Shown in pieces: positions 61,484-64,000 of a DNA stretch of 64,000 bases. A program made the translations under genes and the position numbers. The notes under the pieces were generated by a model. It worked only from the letters and a program-made list of their open reading frames with translations. It did no database searches and was not told the origin of the DNA. Source of the DNA: Capnocytophaga sputigena (lineage in GTDB: Bacteria > Bacteroidota > Bacteroidia > Flavobacteriales > Flavobacteriaceae); contig NZ_UAVP01000007.1 of NCBI RefSeq assembly GCF_900446695.1, positions 372,001 to 436,000 of the forward strand, in the 5' to 3' direction. Position 1 is the stretch's first letter. Every line of letters begins with the position of its first letter.

Positions 61484-62461
61484 TTAGTGATTCAATACTC
61501 GTTCTATTTCGCTTTCGAATAGTTCTTCAAGACTGATACCTGCTACTTTAGCTTGTTGAGGCAGTAAACTAGCTTCTGAAAGCCCTGGTGTAGTATTCAT
61601 TTCGAGCAAATAAGGTGTATCGCCTACTATGATGAACTCACTTCGGCTGAAGCCTTCCATTTTTAACAATCGGTATACGCGTTCTGCCAAAGCGTTGATT
61701 TTAGCAGTCATTTCGGCAGAAAGGCGTGCAGGAGTAATTTCTTGTGACTTACCGTTATATTTGGCATCATAATCGAAGAAATCGTTTTCGGATACTATTT
61801 CAGTCATTGGGAGTACTTTTATTTCACCGCGATAGTTGATTACCCCGATAGAGATTTCAGTACCTTTTAGGAAACTTTCGATGAGGATTTCGTCGTCTAC
61901 TTCAAATGCTTTGTCTATATACATAGGCAGTTGAGCCTCTTCATATACTTTATACACTCCAAAACTACTCCCTGATTTATTAGCCTTCACAAAGCAAGGC
62001 AAGCCTACTTTGGCTACAATATCAGCTGTATTATAGTTTTCACCTTTGTTGAGATAGTAAGAAGGGGCTGAAAGAATGCCAAAAGGTTTGAGTACTGATA
62101 GCATATCGCGTTTGTTGAATGTAAGAGCCGAAGCATACATACTACATCCTGTGAGCGGTAAGCCAATCAAATTAAAATAGGCTTGCAAATAGCCATCTTC
62201 ACCTGGGGTGCCATGAATGGCATTGAAAACGGCATCAAAAGTAATTTTACGTCCGTTTACTGTTACCGAGAAGTCGTTTTTATCAATAGGATGTTCGTTG
62301 TTTTGAGCATCTACATACACCCATTTATCGCGGTCAATACGAACGAGGTAAGGTACATATTTATCTTGGTTGAGGTTTTTGGCTACTACTGCAGCACTCT
62401 TTAAAGAAACGGGAGCTTCATTAGAGTAACCTCCCATTATGATTGCTATATTTTTTTTCAC
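61484..62461 (-). CDS. ddl: D-alanine-D-alanine ligase
   Basis: The 325-aa ATP-grasp enzyme makes the D-Ala-D-Ala end of the peptidoglycan stem. IIMGGYSNEAPVSLKSA, HGTPGEDGYLQAYFNLIGLPLTGC, CFVKANKSGSSFGVYKV and YLLEMNTTPGLSEASLLPQ are the family motifs. The start codon is GTG (62461), with no better ATG. It follows the zeta-like kinase by 19 nt. Confidence 0.95.
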   Translation of the reverse strand: MKKNIAIIMGGYSNEAPVSLKSAAVVAKNLNQDKYVPYLVRIDRDKWVYVDAQNNEHPIDKNDFSVTVNGRKITFDAVFNAIHGTPGEDGYLQAYFNLIGLPLTGCSMYASALTFNKRDMLSVLKPFGILSAPSYYLNKGENYNTADIVAKVGLPCFVKANKSGSSFGVYKVYEEAQLPMYIDKAFEVDDEILIESFLKGTEISIGVINYRGEIKVLPMTEIVSENDFFDYDAKYNGKSQEITPARLSAEMTAKINALAERVYRLLKMEGFSRSEFIIVGDTPYLLEMNTTPGLSEASLLPQQAKVAGISLEELFESEIERVLNH

Positions 62462-62480
62462 TTTTACAAGTATTTTTTTC

Positions 62481-63206
62481 TTATATATTTTCTATTTTCT
62501 CAATGAGATAGCGATGTATCCATTCAGGAATAACATCTTGCAAAATCTTCATTTCAGTTCCTTTTTTCTCTATTAAGAGAGAACGTTTATCTGAAAAAGT
62601 TGTATCGAAAATAAAAGCTCTATCGGCTATCATAAAAGCTTCGAACAATAATTCCATTGATCTATAATAACGCTCTATTACTTTCTTTTCTAACACATTA
62701 TGACCTCCTTTAGTTACTCTTAGCCCAATGCGTTCTATATTGATTTTTGGATCGCGTGTGCTTACAAAGTACAGATATGTTTTAAAACCTTGCTTTTTTA
62801 CATTCTTTAAAAACTCAACTTTTGAAGGGTGTGACATTACTGTTTCAAACGAAAAAGTACTTTCTGTACACAGTAATATCTGTCTAAAAAAGTTGGCTAT
62901 ACTTGCTGCTATATAGCTATCTATTGGAGTATTTAACACCAAGATATTATCAGTGATAACAATACTTTGGAGTTTTTGCTTATCAATTTGCTTATTTTCA
63001 GCATTTAGTTGAAAACTTTCCCAATCATATTGTGTGATAGGGGTAGGTACATACTCCTCACAGTTGATAAACCCCTGTGTTTTTAGTTGCTTTTCAATAA
63101 TATCAGCATTTACAAAATAACCTACGTTATAATGTTTTTTTACATCTTCTATAAGAGTGGACTTTCCCGAACCATTAGGTCCTGCAAACATACGAAAGCG
63201 TTTCAT
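62481..63206 (-). CDS. Zeta toxin-like kinase
   Basis: The 241-aa P-loop protein has Walker A GPNGSGKST (9-17), NADIIEKQL (where zeta kinases bind sugar nucleotide), ESTFSFET (115-122), and GLRVTKGGHNVLEKKVIERYYRS (161-183), which carries the Arg residues of the lid. This is the layout of zeta/PezT-like proteins, which phosphorylate UDP-GlcNAc. It lies in a cell-wall gene run, its start overlapping a 74-aa gene as ATGA. It is shorter than classical zeta (287 aa) and close to uncharacterised chromosomal relatives, so toxicity is not assured. Confidence 0.75.
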   Translation of the reverse strand: MKRFRMFAGPNGSGKSTLIEDVKKHYNVGYFVNADIIEKQLKTQGFINCEEYVPTPITQYDWESFQLNAENKQIDKQKLQSIVITDNILVLNTPIDSYIAASIANFFRQILLCTESTFSFETVMSHPSKVEFLKNVKKQGFKTYLYFVSTRDPKINIERIGLRVTKGGHNVLEKKVIERYYRSMELLFEAFMIADRAFIFDTTFSDKRSLLIEKKGTEMKILQDVIPEWIHRYLIEKIENI

Positions 63207-63427
63207 ATCGCTTTTTTTAGTTTATAAATACCCTTTTTAACCTTTACAGTTCCAAACTGGGCTTTTTGTCCTAAAGGTACAAGGGTGCCATCAGGTTTTT
63301 CTTCTACCAATTCACCATCTATTACGGTAATATTGCTAAGCCCTAAAGCGCGATTTTCACGGCGCGCTCTTTGCATTGCATTATAAAATATTTCATTTAG
63401 GGCTTCTGTAGGTATTTCTTGTTTCAT
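63203..63427 (-). CDS. Small protein upstream of the zeta-like kinase
   Basis: The 74-aa product starts with a helix (TEALNEIFYNAMQRARRENRALGLSN), followed by a beta-hairpin-like part (ITVIDGELVEEKPDGTLVPLGQ) and a basic end (VKVKKGIYKLKKAI). It overlaps the kinase by 4 nt, so they are translated together. Antitoxins are commonly of this size and place, but it has no likeness to epsilon or PezA that I can see. It could also be a chaperone or a partner subunit. Confidence 0.6.
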   Translation of the reverse strand: MKQEIPTEALNEIFYNAMQRARRENRALGLSNITVIDGELVEEKPDGTLVPLGQKAQFGTVKVKKGIYKLKKAI

Positions 63428-63477
63428 ATTAGGTCTTTACTTTGTGGTTGCTTTGTTATGTTCTAAAAAATGATTTA

Positions 63478-64000
63478 CTATTTCTGTCTGAAATACACAT
63501 CAATAGGTACCCCATTAAAATCGAAGTTCTCACGAAGTTTGTTCTCGATAAAACGTCGGTAGGGGTCTTTTACATACTGTGGCAAATTCGCAAAGAAAGC
63601 AAACTGTGGCATAGGGGTAGGCAACTGGGTGCAGAATTTTATCTTGATGTATTTTCCTTTGATCGCAGGGGGTGGATAGTTCTCAATGATAGGCAACATT
63701 ACTTCGTTGAGTTTGCGAGTAGGGATACGCTTAGTGCGGTTGTTATACACTGCTACCGCAGTTTCTATCGCTTTGTAGATACGTTGCTTGTTCAATGCCG
63801 ATACAAACAAGATAGGCACATCGGTGAAAGGTTCTATTTCTTTGCGGATAACTGCTTCGTACTCTTTAGCGGTATTGTTTTCCTTCTCTACCAAATCCCA
63901 TTTATTAACCAATATTACTATGCCTTTGCGATTGCGTTGTGCCAACCAGAAGATATTAGCATCTTGGCTTTCAAAACCTCGCGTAGCATCAAGCATTAAA
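63478..64000 (-). CDS. der: GTPase Der/EngA (5' end outside window)
   Basis: The frame runs off the right edge, leaving about 174 C-terminal residues. The end of the second G domain shows the G4 motif NKWDLVEK and G5 SALNKQ, preceded by [19 protein letters not shown]; the C-terminal KH-like domain contains [68 protein letters not shown]. Der is an essential GTPase in 50S subunit assembly. It ends 50 nt before the small gene upstream of the zeta-like kinase, so a shared transcript is possible. Confidence 0.92.
   Translation of the reverse strand, partial: LMLDATRGFESQDANIFWLAQRNRKGIVILVNKWDLVEKENNTAKEYEAVIRKEIEPFTDVPILFVSALNKQRIYKAIETAVAVYNNRTKRIPTRKLNEVMLPIIENYPPPAIKGKYIKIKFCTQLPTPMPQFAFFANLPQYVKDPYRRFIENKLRENFDFNGVPIDVYFRQK

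Overview
The window looks like chromosomal DNA of a Flavobacteriia member, most like Capnocytophaga; the genus is an inference from gene content and style, not something proved here. The signs are an AT-rich genome, almost no Shine-Dalgarno sequences, many promoters of the Bacteroidetes type (TTG or TTTG, about 18-20 nt, TAnnTTTG), and family-typical genes such as DUF4270 lipoproteins, a short GT5 starch-synthase-like protein, BamD-RpoZ-CoaBC in a row, a MetG with a fused tRNA-binding domain, SerC next to a hydroxyacid dehydrogenase, and CarboxypepD_reg-like and VWA surface proteins. Two genes are cut by the window edges: an ABC ATPase at the left and der (engA) at the right. I saw no rRNA, tRNA or CRISPR array.

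Layout. 1-6.3 kb: ABC ATPase, glmM, a VWA protein with a CarboxypepD-like domain, a rhodanese-cupin protein, panC. 6.3-15.5 kb: a dense plus-strand run of housekeeping genes (GT5 protein, DUF4270, SUI1/YciH, fabG, bamD, rpoZ, coaBC, fabD, an MlaF-like ATPase, ferritin, an epimerase). 15.5-19.65 kb: the most disturbed stretch, with a MITE-like element, an intact IS1595-family element, AT-rich lipoprotein genes, a decayed second IS copy and a solitary IS end just upstream of lpxK. 19.65-32.6 kb: lpxK, a periplasmic thioredoxin, a sigma-54 response regulator, a SanA-like protein, ferredoxin, a second VWA lipoprotein, a halogenase-like flavoprotein, a DUF3857/transglutaminase protein, a PaaK-like ligase, a thioesterase and an ABC-2 permease. 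32.6-42.98 kb: a lipoprotein, a 4 x 41 bp hairpin repeat, mraY, a hydrolase, a small GNAT, a hydroxyacid dehydrogenase, serC, metG and an AddB-like nuclease. 43.1-52.3 kb: membrane proteins (rhomboid, YfcC) and a group of lineage-specific minus-strand genes including a PD-(D/E)XK protein and a PLD protein with two zinc ribbons, then mltG. 52.4-64 kb: pnp, rpsO, dCMP deaminase, ribF, acyl-CoA ligase, a structured-RNA candidate, glmS, coaD, ddl, a zeta-like kinase with a small partner, and der.

How the genes fit together. Envelope building dominates: glmM and glmS (UDP-GlcNAc supply), mraY, ddl and mltG (peptidoglycan), lpxK (lipid A), bamD (outer membrane assembly), fabD and fabG (fatty acids). 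PanC, CoaBC and CoaD are three steps of coenzyme A synthesis. The zeta-like kinase lies directly upstream of ddl, so the known target of zeta toxins (UDP-GlcNAc) is topical there.

Most interesting observations: (1) an orphan transcription unit at 58.4-58.67 kb with its own promoter, a multi-helix fold and an intrinsic terminator; (2) the zeta-like kinase and 74-aa partner inside a cell-wall/CoA gene run; (3) the MITE-like element whose terminal repeat supplies the stop codon of the epimerase gene; (4) the 41-bp hairpin repeats before mraY; (5) a lineage-specific nuclease-like cluster at 46.5-50.7 kb.
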